64,000 nucleotides of DNA from Galbibacter sp038433465 (GCF_038433465.1 NZ_JAESVF010000008.1:76498-140497), one strand, 5' to 3'. Shown: positions 37,601-45,986, numbered from the stretch's first letter. The notes: a model not told the origin generated them from the sequence alone. Translations and numbers: made by a program.

Positions 37601-38189
37601 TGGTGTTCTCTCCAATAGCTATCTCGGATTTTTTATACCCCAAAAACGTTACTTCGATGGTAGGAGTTTGTCCTGGTTTTACAGGAACATCAATTTCAAA
37701 CCTACCTTCGAGGTTTGTAGATACTCCAATCATGGTGCCTTTTACCATAATAGTAGCTCCAGGAAGTGTTTCTCCATTGTTGTTTTGAACAACCCCAGTT
37801 ACGTTTAAAAACTCTTGTCGCGTTTTTTTAACAGGAACAATTAAGTACAATTGTTCGTTTTGAGGTTCAAGGGCGTAACCATCTCCAATGAGTTGCGCTA
37901 CTGCATCGAGTAGTTCTACATTGTCAAAATTTGCCACTACAATTCTGTCTAAATCTAGCGTATTGTTGCTATAGAAGAATTCTACATTTGATTGTTCTCT
38001 GATTTCTTTTAATGCTTCGTGAAGTGTTACTTCGCCCATTTTCAGGTTGATTTTTTGAGCAAAAGCAAAAGCTGATACATTTAGAAATAGTAAGAACATT
38101 AAGAGCGATCGCTTCATAATCCATGCAATTTCACGTTCATACCGCCTGAGGAAACGCATTGCGTATCCTTCCGATAGGTTTTTTTTCAT
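34659..38189 (-). CDS. SusC/RagA-family TonB-dependent receptor with STN signalling domain
   Basis: The 1176-residue outer-membrane transporter has these domains in order: a long basic leader and signal sequence (hydrophobic core near 27-45), an STN domain (about 47-115, INLKMGEVTLHEALKEI...), a carboxypeptidase-regulatory-like domain (about 130-205, GVVQNNNGETLPGATIMVKG), the plug (about 215-350 with VVDGIPIIS and ALYGSRANNGVVLITTK) and the barrel ending RVFTLGCSLNL. STN domains signal to a FecR anti-sigma factor; a fecR and an ECF sigma gene lie directly upstream, so uptake probably triggers expression of its own operon. The ATG at 38117 is an alternative start, but long basic leaders are common in STN-type SusC. 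Confidence 0.94.
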   Translation of the reverse strand: MKKNLSEGYAMRFLRRYEREIAWIMKRSLLMFLLFLNVSAFAFAQKINLKMGEVTLHEALKEIREQSNVEFFYSNNTLDLDRIVVANFDNVELLDAVAQLIGDGYALEPQNEQLYLIVPVKKTRQEFLNVTGVVQNNNGETLPGATIMVKGTMIGVSTNLEGRFEIDVPVKPGQTPTIEVTFLGYKKSEIAIGENTNLTVILEEDVNSLEEVTIVAYGERGEKELINSVSKVKAEAIKDMPAANLENLMQGQMAGVFVTNQSGSPGGTGTIVNIRGQNSLMVTGPDGQLINDGSPLYVVDGIPIISETNTAMGVSGLADIDPATIESMEVLKDASAAALYGSRANNGVVLITTKKGKTGKAQITANVSRGYSVLPKTPVQTLGNAERQFALQFAKGATTAYYDPASRTYVVPESYKESWGTQGVYDWFWGNGVNVGAYKPEIQDSLNTYYNNNSNWWDYYFQTGKTLNVNLQVNGGTELFKYNLALGHYNEEGIMPGTAFNRYNITANMDIKPRKNITITSTNYFAYTNRGLGSNSNNGSAFMVGSPVSSSSLYSFNNPIALEQANRIAATEQKNDTYRLRSGLRLNWTFAKNFSFNSTPSVDISLVTSNVFVPSYLDDRFGLSSSEATNNLSIVTNWENTLNYTNTFNNVHNLELLAGQGYTSRTNNRNWGYGSGMPSDDIHYVPEIPETAIVIDQNGNQIVTRNFSSSYNESVLLSYFGRVAYNFDKKYLIEATLRADGSSTFGEGKRWGTFPSVAAGWNFASEKFMENLWWLSSGKLRASWGVTGVQFQNPYLAHGTVSDKNSPYFLGTPGLAPDQVSYNNLAWEESQQYSLGLDLNLFEHRVKMVTDWYYKYNKDQIYNAPLPGDVYYESSTWRNTFSTSNTGIEMALQVDILRDTEVKWKTSFNIARNFNRFEESFNGKDVDNFVLGRPLFGFNVYVQDGYIETEEDLENYYNVNGSVTTQGQSDNFHPAQIGMKKIKDLNGDGRINDLDKVFKGSPIPKASGGFTNEVSWKNFSLNVLFTYTLSKSIINAVPYASYTNGREPTTTRLYFDMDDVDFWSEEGYAAAGDGYNPFFPSANLGYTPQSDPMVDTNIEDVNYLRLKKLNISYTFNKEWMEKIGMESARIFFTAENLFLITNYSGLDPEAVNYTGVDTLDNYPLPRVFTLGCSLNL

Positions 38190-38238
38190 ACATTTACGTA
38201 ATTATAGTTGTTAATTGATAGTTTAGTTAACAGCCCTT

Positions 38239-38276
38239 AAAACCGGATAGCACGGCCAAATACTATCCGGTTTTTC
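38239..38276. terminator. Hairpin between fecR and susC
   Basis: AAACCGGATAG pairs with CTATCCGGTTT around a 15-base loop, with short T runs on either strand. It may end the sigma/anti-sigma transcript so that susC is expressed from a separate, sigma-dependent promoter. Confidence 0.65.
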
Positions 38277-38284
38277 TCTGTTAT

Positions 38285-39481
38285 TTATTTTGATATTTTT
38301 ATTTTATAGGTTTCGTTTATTTCTTCAACTTGATATGCTATTCCAGAGGTCTTCCGGATCATTTCTAATAAATCTTTAATTGGTGCATCTTTTTTAAATA
38401 CACCTGTAAATAAAATATTGTCGATTGCTTTTTCATCTTCAAAGGCTACATCAAAACCATACCATCTACCTATTTTCTTTAAGATGACAGGAAGCTTTTC
38501 GTTATCGAAATAGAATATTCCATCTTTCCACGAACTGTAATTTCTAACATCAACTTTGCTTACAAATACTTTTTTGTTGCTGTCAAACTTTAAGTATCCT
38601 CTGGTACCTGGTGTTAAAATAACTGCTTCGGTTTCTTCCGAAGAAAGTTCTATTTTTCCTTCCACAAGTGTAGAAGAGAAGTAATTGTCTTGTTTGTATG
38701 CGCTTACGTTAAACGATGTTCCGAGTACCGTTACGTTTTGATGTTGTGTTTTTACAACAAACTTTCCTTTGTTTTTTACCACATCAAAATATGCTTCTCC
38801 CTCTAGTTTTACAGTTCGAGTATCTTCAGTAAAAATTTCAGGATAGGTAAGTGTAGAGTTGGAGTTCAGCCAAACTTTAGAACCATCTGGAAGAACAATG
38901 TTGTAAATCCCTCCCGTTGGTACAATAAGCGTATTGTAACTTATTTCGGCGCTCGACTCACTTGTTGTAGCAGTATAATCTAGAGTATTATTTTTATTAC
39001 TGATTTTTGCTGAAGTTGCATTAATGGTTTCATTTTGATGTGCAGTTAAATCAACAACTTCTCCATTTCCTAAAATAAGTGTTGCTTTGTGGTATCCAGG
39101 TGTGATTTTTACCAAGTTTTCTTCAGTAATAACCTCTTCAGATTTATAATTCTTAAACACAAAAGTACCCGCCAATAAGGCTACAATTATAACCGCAGCA
39201 TACTTGTACACTTGAAAAAGTGCTTTCTTTTTACGTTGCTGTTTGTTGGCAGCAATTGTTTTTAGAACTCTGTTATATGCAGCTTCTTTATTAATACTCT
39301 TATATAGTTTTTCCTTAGCATCTAGGTTGCTAGGGTTGATTATTTTTTTGTAGAGTTTATTGTTGTTTCCATTGTTTAACCACTCAGAAAATGTTTCTTT
39401 TTCTTCGGAAGTTAAATTCCCTAAAATGGATTTAACAATTAACCGTACAACAGCGTTTTTCGACAGTTGATTTTTGTTCAT
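38285..39481 (-). CDS. FecR-family anti-sigma factor
   Basis: This 398-residue regulator has an N-terminal cytoplasmic anti-sigma segment (about 1-80, with FSEWLNNG and a Lys-rich stretch), one transmembrane helix near residues 90-107 (YAAVIIVALLAGTFVF), a FecR domain (LPDGSKVWLNSNSTLTYPE, about 195-215) and a C-terminal part that in the family contacts the STN domain of the receptor (VILKKIGRWYGFDVAFED). It is 89 bases downstream of the sigma gene. It holds the sigma factor inactive until the STN receptor signals. Confidence 0.94.
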   Translation of the reverse strand: MNKNQLSKNAVVRLIVKSILGNLTSEEKETFSEWLNNGNNNKLYKKIINPSNLDAKEKLYKSINKEAAYNRVLKTIAANKQQRKKKALFQVYKYAAVIIVALLAGTFVFKNYKSEEVITEENLVKITPGYHKATLILGNGEVVDLTAHQNETINATSAKISNKNNTLDYTATTSESSAEISYNTLIVPTGGIYNIVLPDGSKVWLNSNSTLTYPEIFTEDTRTVKLEGEAYFDVVKNKGKFVVKTQHQNVTVLGTSFNVSAYKQDNYFSSTLVEGKIELSSEETEAVILTPGTRGYLKFDSNKKVFVSKVDVRNYSSWKDGIFYFDNEKLPVILKKIGRWYGFDVAFEDEKAIDNILFTGVFKKDAPIKDLLEMIRKTSGIAYQVEEINETYKIKISK

Positions 39482-39570
39482 TGTTTTTTAAGCTAGCTTT
39501 GGTTGCTACCGATAATTTAACGGTTAGCGTTATATAGAGTGAAAAATTGATGAAATGGGTGGAAAAGATT

Positions 39571-40131
39571 TTAAAAAAATAATAATTTTAACAAAAACAG
39601 TAAATAAACAGCAAGAATAGACTGCCCTTTTAATTTCTCTTTGATGAGTTCTAAAGCTCTGGCTCTTTGCGATTTAACTGTGTTTACAGAAATGTTTAAG
39701 TCCTCCGCAATGTCTTTGTATTTTATTCCTTCTAAGCAAGATAATTTAAAAACTACTTTGCATTTTTCTGGTAACGAGTCGATTGCGTTGAGTAATATTG
39801 CATGTACATCTTCCTCAATTGTAAACTCATCCGATTGGCTAAATTGTTCGTAAGGTTGCGCATCCAATGACACTGTTTTATCAACCTGTTTTAAATGTGC
39901 AAAAGCTTTGTTTTTAACCATAGTGTATAAATACGATTTAATGTCTTTTACTTGAGACATTCGCTCCTTACGTTCCCATAAATACACCATACATTCTTCC
40001 ACAATTTCTTCCGCAGTGTTTTTGTCCTCCACATATCGTAGACAGAAGGAAAGCAGACTCGGATAATAATCGTGAAATAATTTCTTGAAGGAGTCGGGGG
40101 TGATAATCGTATTTGTAGCAGTTTTGTTAAT
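39571..40131 (-). CDS. ECF RNA polymerase sigma factor, apparently with an ATT start
   Basis: This is the sigma-70-family ECF factor paired with the FecR gene downstream. Region 2 contains KKLFHDYYPSLLSFCLRYVED and the later helix ECMVYLWERKERM. Region 4 contains LPEKCKVVFKLSCLEGIKYK and the HTH IAEDLNISVNTVKSQRARAL. The frame is open from 40146, but no ATG, GTG or TTG occurs before region 2. The first GTG, at 40032, falls in the middle of region 2 and would remove an essential helix. The best start is ATT at 40131, giving 186 residues, the usual length. The C-terminus has an unusual hydrophobic end (AVYLLFLLKLLFF). Confidence 0.8.
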   Translation of the reverse strand: MNKTATNTIITPDSFKKLFHDYYPSLLSFCLRYVEDKNTAEEIVEECMVYLWERKERMSQVKDIKSYLYTMVKNKAFAHLKQVDKTVSLDAQPYEQFSQSDEFTIEEDVHAILLNAIDSLPEKCKVVFKLSCLEGIKYKDIAEDLNISVNTVKSQRARALELIKEKLKGQSILAVYLLFLLKLLFF

Positions 40132-40173
40132 TCGTGCGTAAACTTATAGTTATTATTTAGTTAAAAGGGTAGA

Positions 40174-40181
40174 CAAAGTTA
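40174..40181 (-). promoter_or_regulatory. -7 box (TAACTTTG) of the ECF sigma gene
   Basis: On the minus strand TAACTTTG matches TAnnTTTG. It lies 42 bases before the proposed ATT start, so a transcript from here covers the whole extended sigma frame. Confidence 0.55.
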
Positions 40182-40559
40182 CTTTTATTTTTTGTGTTTT
40201 TTATACTTGTTATCCTCTGTTAACCCAACACTACTAAAGGGTTTGAGGATTAAATACTATGCACTGTAAGACAACTATTTTATGAATTGTAGCGTATTTT
40301 TTGAAGTGTATTTTTCTGATTTTCAGCAGGCAAGAGTTGAGATATTTTAGCAAGTCATCATATTGTTAATATTATCGGTCAACAATTGCGTTATTTTTAT
40401 TTTATACTGAAAGTCTTTACTGAATTTTAATAGATTGATAATTGTGCACAAAGGATGATTTATACTGAAAAATGAGGATTTCCTCAATGAATATAATCGC
40501 ACAAAAAATTATTTATTTTTATAAAATTTTTAGCTTTATGAGTATTGTAAACTAAAAAT

Positions 40560-40693
40560 AGTTAATTTACATTTCATAAAAAGTAACGTCAGCGGAATTG
40601 GACTGCTGTTTGCTTTATCCAAATAAATTATTCATAATAATTAAAATCGCTTTACTGCTACTTAATCTGTAGTTTCAGTAAAGCGATTTTTTA
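40560..40693 (+). ncRNA. Candidate small RNA ending at an orphan terminator
   Basis: The gene-free stretch 40147-40784 lies between divergent genes. At 40643-40693 AAAATCGCTTTACTG pairs with CAGTAAAGCGATTTT and a T run follows, a very strong plus-strand terminator with no gene before it. Upstream, CAGC/GCTG (near 40590-40610) could form a second hairpin. A short untranslated RNA ending here is the simplest reading. The 5' end is a guess, and no good TAnnTTTG box was found. Confidence 0.35.
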
Positions 40694-40761
40694 TTCTATC
40701 CTGTTTTACGAATGTTATATTCTCATTTTTTGCAATCATTTTTCATTTTATTAATAATTTA

Positions 40762-40817
40762 TTTGCATAAAATTTAATTATTCATATATTTGGTCAACCA
40801 AACTGGTAAACCAATTT
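40762..40817 (+). promoter_or_regulatory. PL6 promoter with paired regulator operator (site A)
   Basis: TTTG at 40762-40765 and TATATTTG at 40785-40792 form a standard -33/-7 pair with 19-base spacing. Overlapping the end of the -7 box are two tandem palindromes, TGGTCAACCA (40791-40800) and TGGTAAACCA (40804-40813), with centres 13 bases apart. The layout suggests repression by the FadR/GntR-type regulator at 52783, relieved by an alginate-derived inducer. Confidence 0.75.
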
Positions 40818-40822
40818 ATTTT

Positions 40823-43153
40823 ATGAAAAACACTAAACTATTTAGCCTGCTGTTTATTACTGTTTTAGCTTTTTCGTGTGCTAAACAGTCGGAATTAAAA
40901 ACGCTTAAGAATTTATCTGAATTTAACGAAGCCATTTCAAAGGCAAAGCCTGGAGATACTTTAATATTAGCAAATGGTACTTGGGAAAATGCCGAGTTGT
41001 TATTTGAAGCAAAAGGAACAAGCGACAGCTTAATTACATTAAAAGCGGAAACCAAAGGAGAAGTTATTTTAACTGGAAACTCTAATTTAAGAATTGCAGG
41101 AGAGTATTTGGTAGTTGAAGGACTTGTGTTTAAAGATGGTTTTACACCAACAAATGAAGTCATTTCATTTAAAAAAGACAATAAGAATTTAGCAAACAAT
41201 TGCCGTTTAACAGAATGTGTGATTGATAATTTTAGTAATCCAGAACGCCATGAAGCCGATACGTGGGTGGCTATTTACGGAAAAAACAATCGAATAGACC
41301 ACAACCACTTAGAGGGTAAACGCAATAGAGGCGTAACCATGACAGTGCGATTGAACACTGAAGAAAGTAGAGAAAACAACCACCGCATTGACCATAATTA
41401 TTTTGGTCCTCGTCAAAATTTAGGTTCCAATGGAGGTGAGACGCTCCGTATAGGAACGAGTCATTATTCGCTTACAAATTCTAAAACACTTGTTGAATAT
41501 AATTATTTTGATAGATGTAATGGTGAGCATGAAATCATCTCAAACAAATCGTGTCAGAATACCTTTAAAAACAATGTTTTTTACGAATGTACTGGAACTT
41601 TAACAATGCGTCACGGTAACGAAACGTGGGTTGAAGGCAATGTATTCTTCGGAAACGGGAAGCTAAATACAGGTGGGATTAGAGTTATAAACGGACAGCA
41701 AACTGTGGTTAATAATTACGGAGAGGGACTTACGGGATATAGGTTTAGAGGTGCCTTTGTTGTGATGAATGGAGTGCCAAATTCTCCAATAAACAGATAC
41801 TTTCAAGTGGAAGATGCTCGTGTGGAAAACAATACGTTTATCAACTCAGACCATGTGCAATTGTGTGCCGGAAGTGATGATGAACGAAGTGTAACACCTA
41901 TCAATTCTGTAATGGCAAACAATATTTTTTACAATGAACATAAAAATCAATTGTTTACTGTATACGACGATATTTCTGGGATTTCTTTTAAAAATAATAT
42001 TGTAAGTCCAAACATTCAACCTTTAACCAAAGATGGTTTTAGTCAGCAAGAAATTACTTTTAAACGTGCAGAAAACGGACTTTTAGAACCAACTTCCAAC
42101 ATAAATGCAGGAGCTAAAATTGCAGGCGAAATTCCTTCAAAAACAACTACAGGAGCTACATGGTATCAAAAAGATGTAGCGGAAGCTTCATTGTCTAGTG
42201 GTCAAATTATTAAAGTGGCACCTGGGTTAAATACACTTGTAGAGGCGGTTGCAAAAGCAAATGCAGGAGACATTCTTCAATTGGAAAATACAGAACCTTA
42301 TTTACTTTCAAAAACTATAACGATTGCGAAGCCGCTTACAATAAGGGCTTCAACTCAAAAGCGCGCAACCATTTTATTCGAGAAGAAAAATGCAATCGAA
42401 ATTGAGAATGGAGGAAAGTTAGCTTTAGAAGGAATAATTTTCGACGGGAAAAATGCGCCCGATAGAACAGGAAACGCTGTAATTACTACCAGTAAGTATT
42501 CAATGAATGATAACTACAAATTATTTATAAATCATTGCGATTTTGTGAATTTGGATATGAATCATTCTTTTAATGCTATCAAAACCTATAAGAATACTTT
42601 TGCGGATACCATCAGTATAAAAAATTCAAAATTTGAGACAATTACAGGAGATGTTCTATCGCTAAATCAAGAAAATGAAGATATAGGTATTTACAATGCA
42701 GAATATGTAATTCTAAAAAACAATGTGTTTAATAACATCGAAGGAGTCGCTTTAAACTTGTATAGAGGTGGATCTGACGAAAGTACCTTTGGACCTTTTC
42801 TAGATCTTGAACACTGTGTGTTTAATAACGTTGGGAACGGAAAGCGCAACACAACCGATGCTGCCGTAACACTGTATGGAGTGCAAGATATCGATATAAA
42901 AAATAACATTTTTAAAGATTCTAAACCACTTAAAGCGCATTTGGTAGTAGGAGAGCCTATTGTAAATATTTCTCATTCTACTTTTTACAACACGCCAAAA
43001 CCTATTATTACTGGAGATCAGGCGTATGAGATTTCATCAATTTGGTCTGAAAATCCTCAGTTGACGGCAGATTTTAAAGTAGATGAAAATTCTACATTAA
43101 AAAATAAAGCTACAGACGGAAAAAATATTGGAATAATAGATGAAAGCTTATAA
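40823..43153 (+). CDS. Polysaccharide lyase family 6 alginate lyase (lipoprotein)
   Basis: The enzyme cleaves alginate or its oligomers by beta-elimination. The 776-residue protein has a lipobox (VLAFSC, Cys 19) and two parallel beta-helix halves: residues about 25-430, and about 470-776 with its own TINPG-like start (VAPGLNTLVEAVAKANAGD). The PL6 catalytic pair is visible as Lys 242 in ISNKSCQN and Arg 263 in TLTMRHGNE, with the expected 21-residue spacing. I start at the ATG at 40823, which gives a clean lipoprotein signal; an upstream ATG at 40790 lies inside the promoter. It overlaps the PL17 frame by a few bases, so the two lyases are co-expressed. Confidence 0.92.
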   Translation: MKNTKLFSLLFITVLAFSCAKQSELKTLKNLSEFNEAISKAKPGDTLILANGTWENAELLFEAKGTSDSLITLKAETKGEVILTGNSNLRIAGEYLVVEGLVFKDGFTPTNEVISFKKDNKNLANNCRLTECVIDNFSNPERHEADTWVAIYGKNNRIDHNHLEGKRNRGVTMTVRLNTEESRENNHRIDHNYFGPRQNLGSNGGETLRIGTSHYSLTNSKTLVEYNYFDRCNGEHEIISNKSCQNTFKNNVFYECTGTLTMRHGNETWVEGNVFFGNGKLNTGGIRVINGQQTVVNNYGEGLTGYRFRGAFVVMNGVPNSPINRYFQVEDARVENNTFINSDHVQLCAGSDDERSVTPINSVMANNIFYNEHKNQLFTVYDDISGISFKNNIVSPNIQPLTKDGFSQQEITFKRAENGLLEPTSNINAGAKIAGEIPSKTTTGATWYQKDVAEASLSSGQIIKVAPGLNTLVEAVAKANAGDILQLENTEPYLLSKTITIAKPLTIRASTQKRATILFEKKNAIEIENGGKLALEGIIFDGKNAPDRTGNAVITTSKYSMNDNYKLFINHCDFVNLDMNHSFNAIKTYKNTFADTISIKNSKFETITGDVLSLNQENEDIGIYNAEYVILKNNVFNNIEGVALNLYRGGSDESTFGPFLDLEHCVFNNVGNGKRNTTDAAVTLYGVQDIDIKNNIFKDSKPLKAHLVVGEPIVNISHSTFYNTPKPIITGDQAYEISSIWSENPQLTADFKVDENSTLKNKATDGKNIGIIDESL

Positions 43154-43163
43154 AGTTCATTTT

Positions 43164-45431
43164 ATGAAATCATTCAGTAAAATACTTTCTCTTTTGTTTT
43201 TCTTTGGTGTTTCCGCAGTGGTTTCGGCTCAATTTACAACAAATACACATCCGAGTTTAACCTTAACAGAACAGGGTGTAGCTTCTATTAAAAAGAATTT
43301 GGGCAGTGTTCCGTTATTTGATGAAACTTTAGCAGAAGTAAAACATCAAGTTGATAAAGAAATAATGTCTGGAATAGAAGTGCCAATCCCTAAAGACATG
43401 GCGGGTGGCTATACACATGAAAGGCATAAACAAAACTTTTTTGTGCTTCAAAAGGCAGGAAGTTTGTATCAAATTTTGGGTGATAAAAAGTACGCAACTT
43501 ATATAAAAAATATGTTGGATGCATACGCCAAAATGTATAAAACATTACCCTTGCATCCAGAAGAACGTTCGTATGCGCGTGGAAAACTTTTTTGGCAATG
43601 CTTAAACGATGCCAATTGGTTGGTGTATGTTAGTCAGGCGTACGATGCTATTTATGATTTTCTTTCAGCAGAAGAAAGAAACTATTTAGAACAAGAACTT
43701 TTTATCCCTTTTGCAGATTTTTTATCCCTTGAAAACCCTAAGTTTTTTAACCGAATTCATAATCATAGCACGTGGGGAAATGCAGCCGTTGGAATGATTG
43801 GGTTGGCAATGCGAGATACAACGCTTGTCAATAGAGCTTTATATGGCATGAAAACGTCTTCGCTTGATTTAACAGAAAAAGACAACGACGGAGGTTTTAT
43901 TTTTGATGCTGAAGGAAAGGCAGGTTTTTTAGCAAATTTAGAAGATGCATTTTCTCCTTCAGGATATTATACCGAAGGGCCTTATTATCAGCGTTACGCC
44001 ATGTATCCGTTTATGATTTTTGCTGAAGGACTCTATAACACTGGGTATAAAAAGGATATTTTTCAGTTTAAAGATAGTGTGCTGATAAAGGCCGTAAACA
44101 CTTTGGTAGATTTAACTGATGTTGAAGGGAATTTTTATCCGCTTAATGATGCTCAAAAAGGAATGTCTTATTATTCGAGTTCGTTAATAAGTGCTGTAGA
44201 TATCGCTTATTTTTATGGGGCTAAAAACTCTTCTTTATTGGCAATTGCTGAAAAGCAACAAGCAGTTACGCTCAACGATGCCGGACTTGCAGTAGCTCAA
44301 GCAGTAAGTAGAGGAGATTTTGAGAAATCAATTCCAAGAAATTCTTTTGAAATTCAAGATGGCACAAACGGAAATCAAGGTGGTATTACGGTGTTGCGTT
44401 CTTCAGCTTCAGCTATTCCTTTGGATGTTGTTTTTAAATATTCATCACACGGAGGAAGTCATGGACATTACGACAAACTTTCATTTTCAATGTATGATGG
44501 AGCTACTGAAGTGCTTCAAGATTACGGATTGGCACGCTTTGTAAATATCGACCAGAAAAATGGTGGCGGATATTTAAAAGAGAACACCACTTGGGCAAAA
44601 CAAACCATTGCACACAATACTATTGTTCAAGATGAAAAGTCGCATTTTAATGGGGAGTATAAAATAGGGAGTCAACACCATTCGTCTAAATATTTTTCAG
44701 ACTTTAAAAACAAAAACATACAAATAGCGAGCGCTGTAGATAGTAACGCTTATAAAGGAACTTTGCTACATAGAACACTCGCGTTAGTAACTCTTGAAGC
44801 GTTTGAAAATCCAATTTTGATTGATGTATTTAGAGTTGAAGCTCAAACAAAACATCAGTATGACTTACCGTATCATTTTACAGGGCAGGTCATAAGTACT
44901 AATGTCGATTTGAATACTAGTAACACACTTTCAGCACTTGGAACTTCAGATGGATACCAGCATTTATATAAAGAAGCTTGGGGTACTGTTTCAAAGGAAA
45001 TCGCACAATTAACATGGTTGCTAAGCGGATGTTTTTATTCGCTAACCACAACTGCAGAAAGTGGCGATGAACTTTTATTTACACGACTAGGAGCAAACGA
45101 TGCCAATTTTAATTTGCGTAGAGACCCAGCTGTTATTTTAAGAAGAAAAAATACCGATAAAACTACTTTTGTATCAGTAGTCGAAAAACATGGAAGTTAT
45201 AGCCCTGTCACCGAAAATGCAAAAAATGCTTTTAGTCAAGTAGAACAAATAAATGTATTGCAAAGTGATGAGCAGTATACTGTGGTTGAGGTTGAATACC
45301 TTCAGCAAAACCTTATTTTATTCATTGCGAATGCAAATACTTCAGAAGATAAAATACATAATTTAAATGTACATGGAAAGACCTACACATGGTCTGGACC
45401 TTATCATTTTATAAATAATCAGAAAAAATAA
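43164..45431 (+). CDS. Polysaccharide lyase family 17 oligoalginate lyase
   Basis: This exo-acting lyase releases unsaturated monouronate from alginate oligomers. The 755-residue protein has a signal peptide (cleavage after VVSAQ), an alpha/alpha barrel (about 30-370) and a heparinase II/III-like beta domain. Family motifs seen are RIHNHSTWGNAAVG (Asn 200, His 201), GYYTEGPYYQRYAMYPF with the candidate catalytic tyrosine, and SHGGSHGHYDKLSF in the beta domain with metal-binding histidines. An in-frame ATG at 43140 overlaps the PL6 stop. The ATG at 43164 gives the better signal peptide. The KdgF-type gene follows after 6 bases. Confidence 0.93.
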   Translation: MKSFSKILSLLFFFGVSAVVSAQFTTNTHPSLTLTEQGVASIKKNLGSVPLFDETLAEVKHQVDKEIMSGIEVPIPKDMAGGYTHERHKQNFFVLQKAGSLYQILGDKKYATYIKNMLDAYAKMYKTLPLHPEERSYARGKLFWQCLNDANWLVYVSQAYDAIYDFLSAEERNYLEQELFIPFADFLSLENPKFFNRIHNHSTWGNAAVGMIGLAMRDTTLVNRALYGMKTSSLDLTEKDNDGGFIFDAEGKAGFLANLEDAFSPSGYYTEGPYYQRYAMYPFMIFAEGLYNTGYKKDIFQFKDSVLIKAVNTLVDLTDVEGNFYPLNDAQKGMSYYSSSLISAVDIAYFYGAKNSSLLAIAEKQQAVTLNDAGLAVAQAVSRGDFEKSIPRNSFEIQDGTNGNQGGITVLRSSASAIPLDVVFKYSSHGGSHGHYDKLSFSMYDGATEVLQDYGLARFVNIDQKNGGGYLKENTTWAKQTIAHNTIVQDEKSHFNGEYKIGSQHHSSKYFSDFKNKNIQIASAVDSNAYKGTLLHRTLALVTLEAFENPILIDVFRVEAQTKHQYDLPYHFTGQVISTNVDLNTSNTLSALGTSDGYQHLYKEAWGTVSKEIAQLTWLLSGCFYSLTTTAESGDELLFTRLGANDANFNLRRDPAVILRRKNTDKTTFVSVVEKHGSYSPVTENAKNAFSQVEQINVLQSDEQYTVVEVEYLQQNLILFIANANTSEDKIHNLNVHGKTYTWSGPYHFINNQKK

Positions 45432-45437
45432 AAAAAA

Positions 45438-45788
45438 ATGGAAAAATCATTCGGAACTAGTGAAAAATTTATCAAAGGAGCTTCATTAGAATGGGAAGAA
45501 GTTGCGCCAGGTGTAAAAAGAAAAATAATGGGGTACGACGATAAAATAATGCTTGTTAAAGTTCATTTTGACAAAGGAGGCATTGGGAGTATGCACGAGC
45601 ATTACCACTCTCAAGTAACCTATGTAGTGAGCGGAAAATTTGAGTTAACAATTGAAGGAGAAACCAAATTAATGGAAGCTGGCGACTCTTTTTATATTCC
45701 ACCGCATGAAATGCATGGAGCCATTTGTGTAGAAGAAGGTGTGTTGATAGATGTTTTTAGTCCTATTCGAGAAGATTTTATGAGTTAA
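45438..45788 (+). CDS. kdgF: Cupin protein, KdgF-type uronate lineariser
   Basis: This 116-residue single cupin fits KdgF, which converts cyclic unsaturated monouronates released by lyases to the linear keto form. Metal-ligand candidates are His 53, His 55 (or His 57) and Gln 59 in MHEHYHSQ and His 93 in HEMHGAI. The second cupin motif is GDSFYIPPHEMHG. There is no signal peptide, so it may act in the cytoplasm. The assignment depends on the context: it follows the PL17 exo-lyase by 6 bases in an alginate locus. Small cupins are otherwise hard to name. Confidence 0.82.
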   Translation: MEKSFGTSEKFIKGASLEWEEVAPGVKRKIMGYDDKIMLVKVHFDKGGIGSMHEHYHSQVTYVVSGKFELTIEGETKLMEAGDSFYIPPHEMHGAICVEEGVLIDVFSPIREDFMS

Positions 45789-45792
45789 AACT

Positions 45793-45828
45793 AGCTGTTT
45801 TTGCTTATGTGTTTAAAAATGCAGCTCT
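45793..45828 (+). terminator. Weak terminator after kdgF
   Basis: AGCTGTTTTT pairs imperfectly with AAAAATGCAGCT, with TATTTTG after it. It probably ends the PL6-PL17-kdgF transcript. Confidence 0.45.
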
Positions 45829-45870
45829 ATTTTGTTAAAATATCATTTTTAGACATAAGTTTTTGATAAA

Positions 45871-45931
45871 AACATTTTTAGTTAACATTTAAATAATATA
45901 TATTTGGTAAACCAATTTGGTAAACCAATTA
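45871..45931 (+). promoter_or_regulatory. susC promoter with paired regulator operator (site B)
   Basis: TATATTTG (45899-45906) is the -7 box; a TTTTG at 45871-45875 is a rather distant -33 candidate. Two perfect copies of TGGTAAACCA (45905-45914 and 45918-45927) overlap the box and the start region, with centres 13 bases apart exactly as at site A. Confidence 0.75.
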
Positions 45932-45962
45932 AAACGAATAGAAATTATAAAACAAATTTAGT

Positions 45963-45983
45963 ATGAAACATTTTGTGAAATAG
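45963..45983 (+). CDS. Possible leader peptide MKHFVK
   Basis: A six-codon frame (ATG at 45963, TAG at 45981) sits between the site B promoter and a terminator-like hairpin that starts 4 bases after it. Position and spacing resemble leader peptides of attenuators, but the codons show no obvious regulatory run. This is an inference only. Confidence 0.25.
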   Translation: MKHFVK

Positions 45984-45986
45984 TAC

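Noticed and set aside
39571..40032. GTG at 40032 as start of the ECF sigma factor
   Set aside because: It would delete half of region 2, which is needed for core and promoter binding, while conserved codons continue upstream.
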